Part shown: piece by piece, positions 24,622 to 32,213 of the stretch
Layout of the letters: each line of letters starts with the position of its first letter
Position numbering within the stretch: position 1 is the first letter of the stretch
Assembly (NCBI GenBank): GCA_025055115.1
Contig: JANWYJ010000092.1
Coordinates: forward strand, 1-35,299
DNA: 35,299 nt
Direction of reading: 5' to 3'
Origin: Gemmata sp.
Lineage (GTDB): Bacteria; Planctomycetota; Planctomycetia; Gemmatales; Gemmataceae
Position numbers and translations under genes: made by a program
The notes under the pieces: model-generated
Told to the model about the DNA's origin: nothing
Seen by the model: only the letters and a program-made list of their open reading frames with translations
The model's database searches: none

Positions 24622-24843
24622 TCATGGCACCAGTGGCGCCGGCGGCGGAATGGGGGGAAGCGGACCGGAGCCGCCCGGCGGCGCTGGCCGCGGCGGGAGA
24701 GGGTCCGGGTTGGGGGGGGCCGGCGGCGGCAACTTGGCCCGACTGGGAAAGCAAGTATCCAGAAAACCCGCGATCGGAGCATTCGTGCAGCCCGTCGCGA
24801 GCAGTACAAGAGGCACCCCGACTCGGCGAAAAAGCCGCTTCAT
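24622..24843 (-). CDS. Short proline-rich lipoprotein
   Basis: 73 aa from ATG 24843. MKRLFRRVGVPLVLLATGC is a compact signal peptide with lipobox ATGC. The mature part opens TNAPIAGFLDTCFPSR and then becomes a proline/glycine-rich tail (PPAPPNPDPLPPRPAPPGG) to the end. ATG 24855 is an alternative start 12 nt upstream; AGGGG lies just before that one. The signal peptide and lipobox support it as real despite its length and the repeat-rich surroundings. Such short Pro-rich lipoproteins seem familiar from related planctomycetes, from memory only. Likely an outer-membrane or periplasmic anchor peptide; function unknown. Confidence 0.6.
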   Translation of the reverse strand: MKRLFRRVGVPLVLLATGCTNAPIAGFLDTCFPSRAKLPPPAPPNPDPLPPRPAPPGGSGPLPPIPPPAPLVP

Positions 24844-24980
24844 GAGCGCTGTCATACCCCTGGGCGTGGAAGAAACAAGAGGAACTGGCCGACACCAGCG
24901 GAAACACGCGCCGTCTGAGCAGTGACTGGCCGCTGGCGTGGAATACACAAGGAACGCAGAACACACACAACGAACAAGCC

Positions 24981-25085
24981 GGGGCGGAGGGCAACACCCG
25001 TGTGACACTGCGCGTTGGGCCTGCCTGTGGCAGGATCGGTGGCCATGACCGCCGAGGGGCGGAGGGCAACACCCATGTGGCGCTG
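24981..25085. repeat. About 30-bp direct repeat, period 75
   Basis: GGGGCGGAGGGCAACACCC begins at 24981 and again at 25056; similarity continues a further 11 bases with a few changes. Confidence 0.8.
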
Positions 25086-25128
25086 AGTCTTGGTGGGGGG
25101 ATATTCGTTGGGGCTATTCGTTGCGAGG

Positions 25129-25245
25129 GGCCGATGGCCGCCCGAGTGGTGGCTTTGTCGTAGAAACGGCCTCAGGGCGTTCGGGTTGACAGCGCCATCG
25201 AAGGCCGATGATCGCCCGAGTGGTGGCTTCGTTGTGGATAACGGC
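25129..25245. repeat. About 42-bp imperfect direct repeat, period 74
   Basis: Copies at 25129-25170 and 25203-25245 share GGCCGATG, CGCCCGAGTGGTGGCTT and a final AACGGC, with scattered differences, so this pair is older than the exact duplications elsewhere. Confidence 0.75.
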
Positions 25246-25308
25246 TGGTGGGGGGTATTGGTCGTCGGTGTCGAGGTTGGGCGGCCGCATTGGGGTCTGC
25301 CGCGACGC

Positions 25309-26334
25309 TTAAGGCCCTGGCGGAACGCGATTCGCGGTGAATTGGGCCACGATAGCTTCGACCACGAGAATCAATTGGACCCGGCGTTCCACGTAATGAT
25401 CGGCTTGCAGACATTGTTCGAGCAATTCCATCAGCCTGGCGGTGCCCAGCCGTTCCGCAAAGGCTTTCAGGCGCAGTAGTTCGGCCGCTTCCAGATCGCT
25501 GACGGTGGCCCCCAGCGACAGTTTCAGGGCGTGGCGGAGGGTATCGATGAGCATCTGGAGGACAAGCGCAGCGCGGGTGCGTTGGGCGGCGGAGTCTTTA
25601 CCGGCCTCATCGTGGAATTGCGTCCACAGCGCGGCCAGTGAGCGAAAATCGGGGCGCGGGGACAGCAACCCCTCCAGCAGTTGGCGGCGGAAGGTGGCGA
25701 AGGCGGGGTCGGCGAGGGCCACGGCCCGGGCGGCACTCCCGCCGGCCAGCCGCGCCAGCCGTGACCGCTGCGGAGCATCGCCGATACCATGCTGTTCGAG
25801 AATGGCGATGAGGTCGGCCTCACTCAGGGCGGCGCAGCGGACCACCTGACAGCGCGACAAAATCGTGGGCAGCAGCCGATCGGTGCTAGTCGCAACCAGC
25901 AGCAGCAATGTACCAGGCGGGGGTTCTTCGAGGGTTTTGAGGAAGGCGTTGGCGGATTCGTCGTTGAAGTCGTCGGCATCTTCCACAATGCCGATTTTGC
26001 GTGAACCCCGCACGGGGGTGAGGGCCAGGTGGGCACAGAATTCGCGCATGGCGGCCACGGGCAGTTCCTGTTTGCCGGCGGGCGTACGCAGAACGAGCAG
26101 GTCGGGGTGAGTTGCAGCGGCCACCTGAGCGCAAGCTGGGCAGCGGTTGCAGGCCGTGAGCAGCGCGGGCGGTTGCGGGCACAGCAGAGCCTGGGCCAGG
26201 GCGTAAGCCAGGCGTTTTTTGCCAATCCCTTCCGGGCCGACCAGCAGGTAAGCTTGCCCCAAGCGGTTCTGCTGCACGGCGTTGAGAAACAGTTGCCACA
26301 CCGCCGCGTGCCCACGAATGGCTGGCCATGACAT
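25309..26334 (-). CDS. holB: DNA polymerase III delta' subunit
   Basis: 341 aa from ATG 26334, with AAGGA a few nt upstream; the frame is open further up, but only over the tmk gene. Clamp-loader subunit. AAA+ features: LLVGPEGIGKKRLAYALAQALL (Walker A-like, GKK instead of GKS/T, as expected for a subunit that need not hydrolyse ATP), zinc module Cys52, 62, 65, 68 (CNRCPAC), KIGIVEDADDFNDESANAFLKTLEEPP, and the SRC finger in TILSRCQVVRC. The C-terminal third is helical and diverged as usual. It starts 20 bp after the tmk stop, the common tmk-holB pairing. Confidence 0.92.
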   Translation of the reverse strand: MSWPAIRGHAAVWQLFLNAVQQNRLGQAYLLVGPEGIGKKRLAYALAQALLCPQPPALLTACNRCPACAQVAAATHPDLLVLRTPAGKQELPVAAMREFCAHLALTPVRGSRKIGIVEDADDFNDESANAFLKTLEEPPPGTLLLLVATSTDRLLPTILSRCQVVRCAALSEADLIAILEQHGIGDAPQRSRLARLAGGSAARAVALADPAFATFRRQLLEGLLSPRPDFRSLAALWTQFHDEAGKDSAAQRTRAALVLQMLIDTLRHALKLSLGATVSDLEAAELLRLKAFAERLGTARLMELLEQCLQADHYVERRVQLILVVEAIVAQFTANRVPPGP

Positions 26335-26354
26335 GGTCCATTCCTTCCGCGATG

Positions 26355-26999
26355 TTACCCCAGGGCGACATCCCAGCCATGTTCCGTCAACACTCGGCTG
26401 ACGTGGCGGCGGACTTCCAGATGCACGGTGTCGATCGCGGGGGTGGCATCGATCAGCCGGAATTTCTCGGGGCGCATGCCCGCTTCGTAGGTGAAGCCCG
26501 TGCGAACGCGGGCATAGTATTCCGCTCCGCGATCTTCGAGGCGATCTGCATCGCTCTGGCGGCGTTGGACGGCCACATCCGGGGGAACATCGAAGACCAG
26601 CGTCAGATCGGGTTCGAGGCCGCCGGTGGCAAAGCGGCCTACGGCCCACACGTCAGCGGGGTTGAGTCCGCCGGCGTGGCCCTGGTAGACAACATTGGCC
26701 AGCAAAAAGCGATCGGAAACGACGACCTCCCCGCGGGCGAGGGCCGGGCGGATCACTTCCTCAACCAGCTGCGCCCGTGAGGCCATGAAGAGCAGCGCTT
26801 CGGTGATGACCGCCATCGCATGGTCGCGGCCGAAGAGCAACAGTTGCCGCAGTTCTTGTCCCAAGGCGGTGCCGCCGGGATCGGCACAGGCCGTGACCGG
26901 GACTTTCTGCGTGCGCAGCCAGTCGACCAGTAACCGGCATTGGGTCGTTTTGCCGGTGCCATCGACACCATCGAGCGAAAGGAAGACGGGTCGCGCCAT
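26355..26999 (-). CDS. tmk: Thymidylate kinase
   Basis: 214 aa. Phosphorylates dTMP to dTDP. P-loop LDGVDGTGKTTQ at residues about 9-20; DPGGTALG corresponds to the EPGGT motif (Glu to Asp); VVSDRFLLANVVYQG is the DR-x-substrate loop; the LID region is Arg-rich (QRRQSDADRLEDRG). ATG 26999 chosen because GGGGGGAA lies about 10 nt upstream and the P-loop follows at normal distance; the frame opens at 27017. Placed between the lipoyl-like gene (39 bp upstream) and holB (20 bp downstream), probably all one transcript with lipB-lipA. Confidence 0.95.
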   Translation of the reverse strand: MARPVFLSLDGVDGTGKTTQCRLLVDWLRTQKVPVTACADPGGTALGQELRQLLLFGRDHAMAVITEALLFMASRAQLVEEVIRPALARGEVVVSDRFLLANVVYQGHAGGLNPADVWAVGRFATGGLEPDLTLVFDVPPDVAVQRRQSDADRLEDRGAEYYARVRTGFTYEAGMRPEKFRLIDATPAIDTVHLEVRRHVSRVLTEHGWDVALG

Positions 27000-27038
27000 G
27001 ACGGTGGTTCCCCCCAACCGGCTTTTTGGGGCTGCCGG

Positions 27039-27287
27039 TTAGTAGTCTTCGCGAACGATACCGATCACCTGATGCACCGCGAGCGGATCGTCCGGATGGG
27101 CCATGCGGTCGATGAGCGTACCGCTGGTTGGGGCACTGACATCGACAATGGCCCCAGGAATGAGCAGCTCGGCCACGCGATCGCCCTCGGTCAGGTGCTC
27201 ACCCACCTCGACATGCCAGAGGCTGAAACGGATGGCGGCACTGCCCAACTCCGGTACGGCAATCGGTATCTGACGCGGTTCGTTCAC
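27039..27287 (-). CDS. Stand-alone lipoyl/biotinyl-like domain lacking the attachment lysine
   Basis: 82 aa starting at GTG 27287; the GTGA overlaps the lipA stop by 4 bp. The whole protein is one lipoyl-type beta barrel: IPIAVPELGSA at the start, WHVEVGEHLTEGDRVAEL, then LIPGAIVDVSAPTSGTLIDRM and DDPLAVHQVIGIVRE. Aligned by eye with the E2 pattern E-V-E-T-D-K-A-x-x-E-V-x-A-P, the Lys position falls on Gly45. No other Lys exists in the protein, so it cannot carry lipoate at the normal site. It lies directly behind lipB-lipA. Scaffold, assembly factor or a decayed GcvH-like carrier are possible; function unknown. Confidence 0.85.
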   Translation of the reverse strand: MNEPRQIPIAVPELGSAAIRFSLWHVEVGEHLTEGDRVAELLIPGAIVDVSAPTSGTLIDRMAHPDDPLAVHQVIGIVREDY

Positions 27288-28186
27288 GGTGTCACCATGG
27301 CGTCGGCATGATAACTGGAGCGAACATACGGTCCGGCGACCACCTGGCGGAAGCCCAACAACCGGGCCGTGGCCGCCAAAGCTGCGAACTCCTCAGGCGG
27401 CACAAAGCGCTGCACCGGGATATGCTTGGCGGTAGGGGCCAGATACTGCCCCAGCGTCAGGACGTCGCAATCGATGGCGCGCAAATCGGCCAAGACATCG
27501 AACAGTTCGTCGATCGTTTCGCCGATGCCCAGCATCAGCCCCGCTTTGGTGACGATGTGCGGCGCACGGCGTTTGACACGCTCCAACAGGCCCAAACTCC
27601 GCGCATACAAAGCCCGGCCGCGAACGACACGGTGCAGGCGCGGAACGGTTTCGAGATTGTGGTTGAAGACGTTGGGCTGGGCGTCAATCACGGCGTCGAT
27701 GGCCGCAGGATCGCCGAGAAAATCGGGCGTCAGCACTTCCACGGCCGCCTCGGGCAGGCGCTGGCGTACCGCGGCGATACAGCGGACGAAATGGGCCGCG
27801 CCACCGTCGGGTAGATCGTCGCGGGTGACGGAGGTAATGACGACGTGCTTCAGCCCCAGCCGCGCCGCCGCTTCGGCCAGCCGCTGCGGTTCATCGTCGG
27901 CCAGGGGTTCGGGTGTTCCCTTGGGCACTGAGCAGAAGCTGCAGGTGCGGGTGCAGTGGTTACCCATGATCATGAAGGTGGCGGTCCGGCGTGCCCAGCA
28001 TTCGGGACGGTTGGGGCAGCGGGCGCTTTCACAAACAGTTTCGAGGCGTAAATCCTCGATCAAGCGGGCGGTGAAATTGTTGCCGTTGCCAGCCGGCAGC
28101 GGCCGCTTCAGCCAGGCGGGCAAACGGGGACCGGGCGACCGCCCGGCCGGCGCAGGGGGATTGTCAAGAACCGTGAGGGAGTGCAT
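27284..28186 (-). CDS. lipA: Lipoyl synthase (radical SAM)
   Basis: 300 aa. Inserts two sulfurs into protein-bound octanoyl groups. Auxiliary cluster C-x4-C-x5-C at Cys52, 57 and 63 (CESARCPNRPEC); radical SAM C-x3-C-x2-C at Cys78, 82 and 85 (CTRTCSFC). LKHVVITSVTRDDLPDGGA, FNHNLETVPRL, KAGLMLGIGET and the C-terminal RSSYHAD (Ser ligand) are all standard. ATG 28186 is chosen; the frame runs on upstream inside lipB. Overlaps the end of lipB by 23 bp and the lipoyl-like gene by 4 bp, so translational coupling along lipB-lipA-lipoyl-like is likely. Confidence 0.95.
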   Translation of the reverse strand: MHSLTVLDNPPAPAGRSPGPRLPAWLKRPLPAGNGNNFTARLIEDLRLETVCESARCPNRPECWARRTATFMIMGNHCTRTCSFCSVPKGTPEPLADDEPQRLAEAAARLGLKHVVITSVTRDDLPDGGAAHFVRCIAAVRQRLPEAAVEVLTPDFLGDPAAIDAVIDAQPNVFNHNLETVPRLHRVVRGRALYARSLGLLERVKRRAPHIVTKAGLMLGIGETIDELFDVLADLRAIDCDVLTLGQYLAPTAKHIPVQRFVPPEEFAALAATARLLGFRQVVAGPYVRSSYHADAMVTP

Positions 28187-28949
28187 GGTGTCGGGATTGG
28201 GATAACGGAGCCGGGTCGTTGTGGAAGACCGAAAGCCGATCGAAGCCGAAACGGTGGGCCAGCAATTCAACCAAACGTTGCCGGACGGTGGTCCGGCGAA
28301 CGCGGTGCGGGCTTTCCCGGGCCAGGGACGTCATGGGCATAGGGTCGCCATCACAACGGACGTCCCAAAATGGGGCCAGGTCCGGATCGACATTCACAAT
28401 CAGGCCAAAGCCAGTCACGCCGCGACGGATGGCGACGCCGACGTGAACGAGCCGTCGTCCAGCCACCCGAACGCCGGGGCGTTCGTAATCGGGAGTGCCC
28501 GTCAGGCCGAATTCGCCCAGGAGATCGACCGCCAGGGCCAGCAATTCCTGTACAAAGCGGCCCGCGGTGAGGCGGAGGGCATCCAGGGCCACAATGGGAT
28601 AGCAAGTGACCTGACCGGGCAGATGGAGCATTGTCCCGCCGCCGCGGGCTACCCACCGCACCGGCCAGCCACGCAGCGCCAGTTGCTCGGCACTGGGGCG
28701 GACGTGGGCGGCACTGCCTTCCCGGCCAATGGTAATGCCCACCGGATGATCGCACACAATCACCGCCCCGCGGTCGCGGTCGCCGGACACTTCGTAGATC
28801 AGGCGGCGCTGCAGAGCGTTGAGCGTCTCGAAGTCGAGGCGACCCAGCAGATACGCGGTCAAGCCGCGCGCAGGGACATAATCCGGGAAAGCCTCCCCCG
28901 GTGGCGCATTCTCTGTGGAACCGCGGTCCTCTGCACGCACGTGCCGCAT
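28164..28949 (-). CDS. lipB: Octanoyltransferase LipB, atypical active site
   Basis: 261 aa from ATG 28949 (GAGG nearby); the frame is open to 29069 and the true start may be earlier. The conserved domain begins around LTAYLLGRLDFETLNALQ. Moves octanoate from ACP to lipoyl domains. Blocks seen: CDHPVGITIGREG, ARGGGTMLHLPGQVTCYP (RGG...H-x-PGQ kept, though YHGPGQ is changed to LHLPGQ), AIRRGVTGFGLIVNV, and RCDGDPMPMTSL with Cys199 at the catalytic cysteine position. Compared from memory with E. coli LipB, the catalytic Lys of GxKKI aligns with Arg166, and the His of FHGLALNV is Phe. LipB is still the best call given lipA next door; activity may differ. Confidence 0.85.
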   Translation of the reverse strand: MRHVRAEDRGSTENAPPGEAFPDYVPARGLTAYLLGRLDFETLNALQRRLIYEVSGDRDRGAVIVCDHPVGITIGREGSAAHVRPSAEQLALRGWPVRWVARGGGTMLHLPGQVTCYPIVALDALRLTAGRFVQELLALAVDLLGEFGLTGTPDYERPGVRVAGRRLVHVGVAIRRGVTGFGLIVNVDPDLAPFWDVRCDGDPMPMTSLARESPHRVRRTTVRQRLVELLAHRFGFDRLSVFHNDPAPLSQSRHHALPHGS

Positions 28950-29164
28950 CACCTCATCCGCGGGCCGCAGGCTCGCCCTCGACCTCTCCGCCGGCCCCTC
29001 CGGCGGTCTGAGGGGGCCGAGCACTGGCGACCGTCTGGAGATTAGTTTAGCACGCCCGGCCATTTTCACCTACCCGAAGTTGAGCGGCGGCAGCCCATTG
29101 ATTTCGCTTCTGCTGTGGCATAAGGTGGTTTTCGCGTCCGCATCATTCCCACCGGAGCCATACC

Positions 29165-30481
29165 ATGCCTCGGTTGACCCGCCGTACGGTGTTGAAAACC
29201 GCAACCACTGCCTGCGCGGCCCCGTTCGTCTGGCGGCTGCATGCCCACGCGGCCCCCAGTGAAACCATCCTTCATGCCGGTTTTGGGGCTGATGGCATGG
29301 CCTGGAGCGACATCAACGCTCTGACTGCCAGTCAACACGTTCAGCTGGTTGCCGTGGCTGAAGTCGATGAAGCGCGTGTGGCGAAAGTCAAGGATAAGTT
29401 TCCCCAGTGCCGCATCTACACCGACTATCGGGAGCTGTTGGACAAGGAGAAAAACCTCGATGCCGTGAATGTTTCCACCCCCGATCATATGCACGCCCCC
29501 ATCGCCCTGCGGGCGATGAATCGTGGCTTGCACGTATACGTTCAAAAACCCCTCACGCACACGGTCCATGAAGCCCGGCGGCTGACCGAAGTGGCGGCGG
29601 CCAAGAAACTCGTCACGCAAATGGGTATTCAGGTGCATTCGGCGCGCCCGCACAAGCTCATCGTGCAACTGATTCAGGATGGCGTTATCGGCCGGGTCAA
29701 AGAAGTCCATTCCTGGAGCGGCAAATCCTGGGGCGATAAGGCACCCAAACCCCAACGCACCGACCCCGTCCCGGCTGGTTTCCACTGGGACTTGTGGCTG
29801 GGGGTAGCCCGCGAACGGCCCTTCATCAAAGGTTACTATCACCCTGGCCAGTGGCGCAAACGGCTCGATTTCGGCACAGGCACCTTCGGCGATATGGGCT
29901 GCCACATTCTCGACCCCGTCTTTGGTGCCCTGGGAGTGACTCATCCCCAGCTGATTCGTTCCGAGTTGCCCGGCCCCAACGACTACAACTGGTCGCTCGA
30001 TGTGCAGGTCAAGTACGTCTTCCCTGGCACCAAGTACACGACCGATCCGGTCACGCTCACCTGGTACAACGGTTCGGTGCGTCCGCCTCAGGAGATCGTC
30101 CAAACGATCGGCTCCCACCCCCTCGATAGCCAAGGCTCGATCATCGTGGGAACCGAGGGGGTGTTGTACTCGCCCTACAACTCCGGCCGCGATCCCATCC
30201 TCATCGGTGACAAGTTCCGCGATTTTCGCATGCCCGCAGTCAAAAGCGACAACCACTACCTCCAGTGGGTGGAGGCGATCCGCGGCCACGGCCAGCCCTC
30301 GACCCCGTTCCGCTACTCTGGTCCTCTCACCGAGATGGTACTCCTCGGGTGCCTGGCCACCCGCTTCCCTCAAACCGACCTCAAATGGGACGCGGCCACC
30401 CTCCGATTCACCAATCACGACCAAGCCAACGCCTTCGTGCGCAAAGACTATCGCCGCGGCTTTGAAGCCGAAGGGCTGTAA
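29165..30481 (+). CDS. Tat-exported Gfo/Idh/MocA family oxidoreductase
   Basis: 438 aa. N-terminus MPRLTRRTVLKTATTACAAP: twin-arginine signal (RRTVLK), cleaved near AHA-APS. The NAD(P)-binding Rossmann domain follows (ILHAGFGADGMAW, then LVAVAEVDEARV, VNVSTPDHMHAPIAL). VYVQKPLTHTVHEAR matches the EKP motif with Glu changed to Gln. The C-terminal domain has GDMGCHILDPVFGAL, where D and H are the usual catalytic pair. Planctomycetes have many such exported dehydrogenases, thought to act on sugars or inositols in the periplasm. GGAG lies about 10 nt before the ATG. Stands alone; a terminator-like hairpin lies 95 bp downstream. Confidence 0.9.
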   Translation: MPRLTRRTVLKTATTACAAPFVWRLHAHAAPSETILHAGFGADGMAWSDINALTASQHVQLVAVAEVDEARVAKVKDKFPQCRIYTDYRELLDKEKNLDAVNVSTPDHMHAPIALRAMNRGLHVYVQKPLTHTVHEARRLTEVAAAKKLVTQMGIQVHSARPHKLIVQLIQDGVIGRVKEVHSWSGKSWGDKAPKPQRTDPVPAGFHWDLWLGVARERPFIKGYYHPGQWRKRLDFGTGTFGDMGCHILDPVFGALGVTHPQLIRSELPGPNDYNWSLDVQVKYVFPGTKYTTDPVTLTWYNGSVRPPQEIVQTIGSHPLDSQGSIIVGTEGVLYSPYNSGRDPILIGDKFRDFRMPAVKSDNHYLQWVEAIRGHGQPSTPFRYSGPLTEMVLLGCLATRFPQTDLKWDAATLRFTNHDQANAFVRKDYRRGFEAEGL

Positions 30482-30549
30482 CCCGCTCCCCCGGCGTGTC
30501 GAAAGTCCAGCCCGGCCGCCAACACCGCGCGGCTTTGAAGCCGAAGGGC
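30455..30549. repeat. 22-bp duplication copying a gene 3' end
   Basis: CGCGGCTTTGAAGCCGAAGG at 30455, which encodes the last residues of the oxidoreductase (RGFEAEG), reappears exactly at 30528-30549 in the non-coding gap. Confidence 0.85.
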
Positions 30550-30560
30550 GATACCCCGCC

Positions 30561-30710
30561 CCCCTACCGTGCCGACCGGGCCTTCGGACGGAGGCCCGGC
30601 CTTCATTTCTTTAAGTCTCTGGATCGCGGCGGCGACGTCGAATCATGGCTTGAATTTGCCCCCCTACCGCGCCGATTAGGCCTTCGGACGGAGGCCCGGC
30701 CTTCATCGCT
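30561..30710. repeat. About 50-bp direct repeat with hairpin, period 100
   Basis: Sequence from CCCCTACCG through GCCTTCGGACGGAGGCCCGG and CCTTCAT occurs at 30561 and 30661 at exactly 100-bp distance, with few changes (for example GACCGG against GATTAG). Confidence 0.85.
30576..30599 (+). terminator. Intrinsic terminator-like hairpin
   Basis: CCGGGCCT pairs with AGGCCCGG around an 8-nt loop, followed by a T-rich CTTCATTTCTTT. A second, weaker copy (5-bp stem at 30679-30696) lies in the downstream repeat and is followed by CTTTTTC. Both suit termination after the oxidoreductase gene. Confidence 0.55.
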
Positions 30711-30781
30711 TTTTCATTTCTAACCACTCCAACAACCCGACCTCGACCCGGCTCCACCGCAACCATCACCTCCGGCCACCC

Positions 30782-30817
30782 CATCGACCGGCAAGGAAGC
30801 ATCGACCGGCAAGGAAG
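30782..30817. repeat. 18-bp tandem duplication
   Basis: CATCGACCGGCAAGGAAG is present twice in direct succession, 30782-30799 and 30800-30817, without mismatch. Confidence 0.9.
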
Positions 30818-30905
30818 CGACTCTGGCCACATCCGTGGTGAAAGCCCTTCGCCGAATTTCGGTAGGAATCGTAAGACAACTCCACGGCCGTAGTACCAAC
30901 TAACC

Positions 30906-32213
30906 ATGAAGATCGCATTGATTACCGCTGGGGCCGCAGGTATGTATTGCGGCAGTTGCCTGCGCGACAATACGCTGGTCAATGCCTTGCGGCAACTAGG
31001 CCACGATGCCCTGCTCATCCCCACCTACACACCCATAACCACGGACGAAGACGATGCCTCCCAACGTCGCGTCTTCTTCGGGGGGGTCAATGTCTACCTG
31101 GAGCAGAAATTCTGGTTCTTTCGCCACACGCCGTGGATCATCGACCGGTTGTTCAACTTTCGCTGGCTATTGCGGTGGGTTTCCCGTTTCGCGGTCCAGA
31201 CCGACTACAGCCAGTTGGGTGAGCTGACGATTTCCATGCTCGCAGGCCAGCACGGTAGGCAGGCCAAGGAAGTTGAGAAGTTGGTCTGCTATCTCCGCGA
31301 CGAACAGCCGGAGGTGGTCCTGTTCACGAATGCTTTGCTCTCCGGCGCTGTGCCCGCGGTGAAGGCGGCCCTGGGCGTACCGGTGCTGGTCACGTTACAG
31401 GGCGATGATATTTTCCTCGATGCCCTGCCGGAGAGGGACCGAAGCCGCTGCCTGGAATTGATCCGGGCCAACGATCGGGCGGTCGATGCCTACATCAGCA
31501 CGAGCGTCTACTACGCCGACTATATGGCCCAGTATCTGGGAATCGCGCGGTCGCGCATCGAGGTTGTGCCGCCGGGGATTCAACTGGCCGGGCATGGTGC
31601 ACCGCGCCCTGTCAGCACTCAGGAACCCTTCGTGATTGGTTACTTCGCGCGCGTTTGTCCGGAGAAGGGGTTTCATCGCCTGGTGGAAGCGTTCATCCGC
31701 CTCCGCCAACAGCCCGGCGCGCCCCGCGCATCTTTGAAAGCCAGCGGCTGGCTGGGTGCCAACCATCGCGGCTATTTCGAGGAACAACTCAAGCGCCTGG
31801 AAGCCGCGGGATTGCGCGACGATTTCGAGTATGTCGCGTCCCCCACACACCAAGCCAAAGTGTGCTTCCTCCGCACGCTGGACGTGCTGTGCGTCCCCAC
31901 GACCTACCGCGAACCCAAAGGGCTGTACGTCCTGGAAGCGTGGGCCAATGGTGTACCCGTGGTCTTGCCGGCACACGGCGCATTCCCGGAGTTGGTAGAA
32001 GCGACCGGCGGCGGGCTGCTAGTGGCCCCCGATTCCGTGGAGGAACTGGCGGACGGGCTGCGGCGGATGCTGACGGACGCCGACCTCCGCGGCCGCGCCG
32101 GGCAGGCCGGCGCGGCCGCCGTACGCCAACGCTTCCACGCGGAAATCATGGCCCGCCAGACCCTGGCCGTTGTCGCACGCTTCTGTCCTTCCTTAGATCC
32201 ACCATCCGCATGA
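30906..32213 (+). CDS. Glycosyltransferase, GT family 4
   Basis: 435 aa. N-terminal domain begins MKIALITAGAAGMYCGSCLRDN, a GT4 opening with a rare Cys pair. It goes on through VLVTLQGDDIFLDALP and a YISTSVYYADYMAQYLGI acceptor-domain strand. The donor domain has VIGYFARVCPEKGFHRLVEAF and the E-x7-E region in REPKGLYVLEAWANGVPVVLP...FPELVEATGGG. Retaining transfer from a nucleotide sugar is expected, acceptor unknown. The stop overlaps the thioesterase start by 4 bp (ATGA), so it leads a five-gene same-strand run to the window edge. It is not close in sequence to the waaG-like gene. Confidence 0.87.
   Translation: MKIALITAGAAGMYCGSCLRDNTLVNALRQLGHDALLIPTYTPITTDEDDASQRRVFFGGVNVYLEQKFWFFRHTPWIIDRLFNFRWLLRWVSRFAVQTDYSQLGELTISMLAGQHGRQAKEVEKLVCYLRDEQPEVVLFTNALLSGAVPAVKAALGVPVLVTLQGDDIFLDALPERDRSRCLELIRANDRAVDAYISTSVYYADYMAQYLGIARSRIEVVPPGIQLAGHGAPRPVSTQEPFVIGYFARVCPEKGFHRLVEAFIRLRQQPGAPRASLKASGWLGANHRGYFEEQLKRLEAAGLRDDFEYVASPTHQAKVCFLRTLDVLCVPTTYREPKGLYVLEAWANGVPVVLPAHGAFPELVEATGGGLLVAPDSVEELADGLRRMLTDADLRGRAGQAGAAAVRQRFHAEIMARQTLAVVARFCPSLDPPSA

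Larger units (their letters stand above)
24844..25308. other. Gene-free, repeat-bearing stretch
   Basis: About 465 bp between the lipoprotein start and the holB stop. It contains two imperfect direct repeat pairs (24981/25056 and 25129/25203). Open frames on both strands give no recognisable protein. No terminator hairpin with T-run was seen for holB. Confidence 0.5.
30482..30905. other. Repeat-rich intergenic gap
   Basis: 424 bp without a gene, made largely of duplicated pieces: the copied gene end at 30528, a roughly 100-bp period repeat that carries the terminator hairpin (30561 and 30661), and an 18-bp tandem pair at 30782. No convincing promoter for the following glycosyltransferase could be fixed. 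Confidence 0.5.

Noticed and set aside
23504-24925. 473-aa plus-strand frame overlapping CHAD and the repeat gap
   Set aside because: Out of frame with the CHAD protein, proline/arginine-rich low-complexity translation, crosses repeats.
29066-30424. 452-aa minus-strand frame
   Set aside because: Shadow of the Tat-exported oxidoreductase, whose sense frame shows signal and Rossmann motifs.
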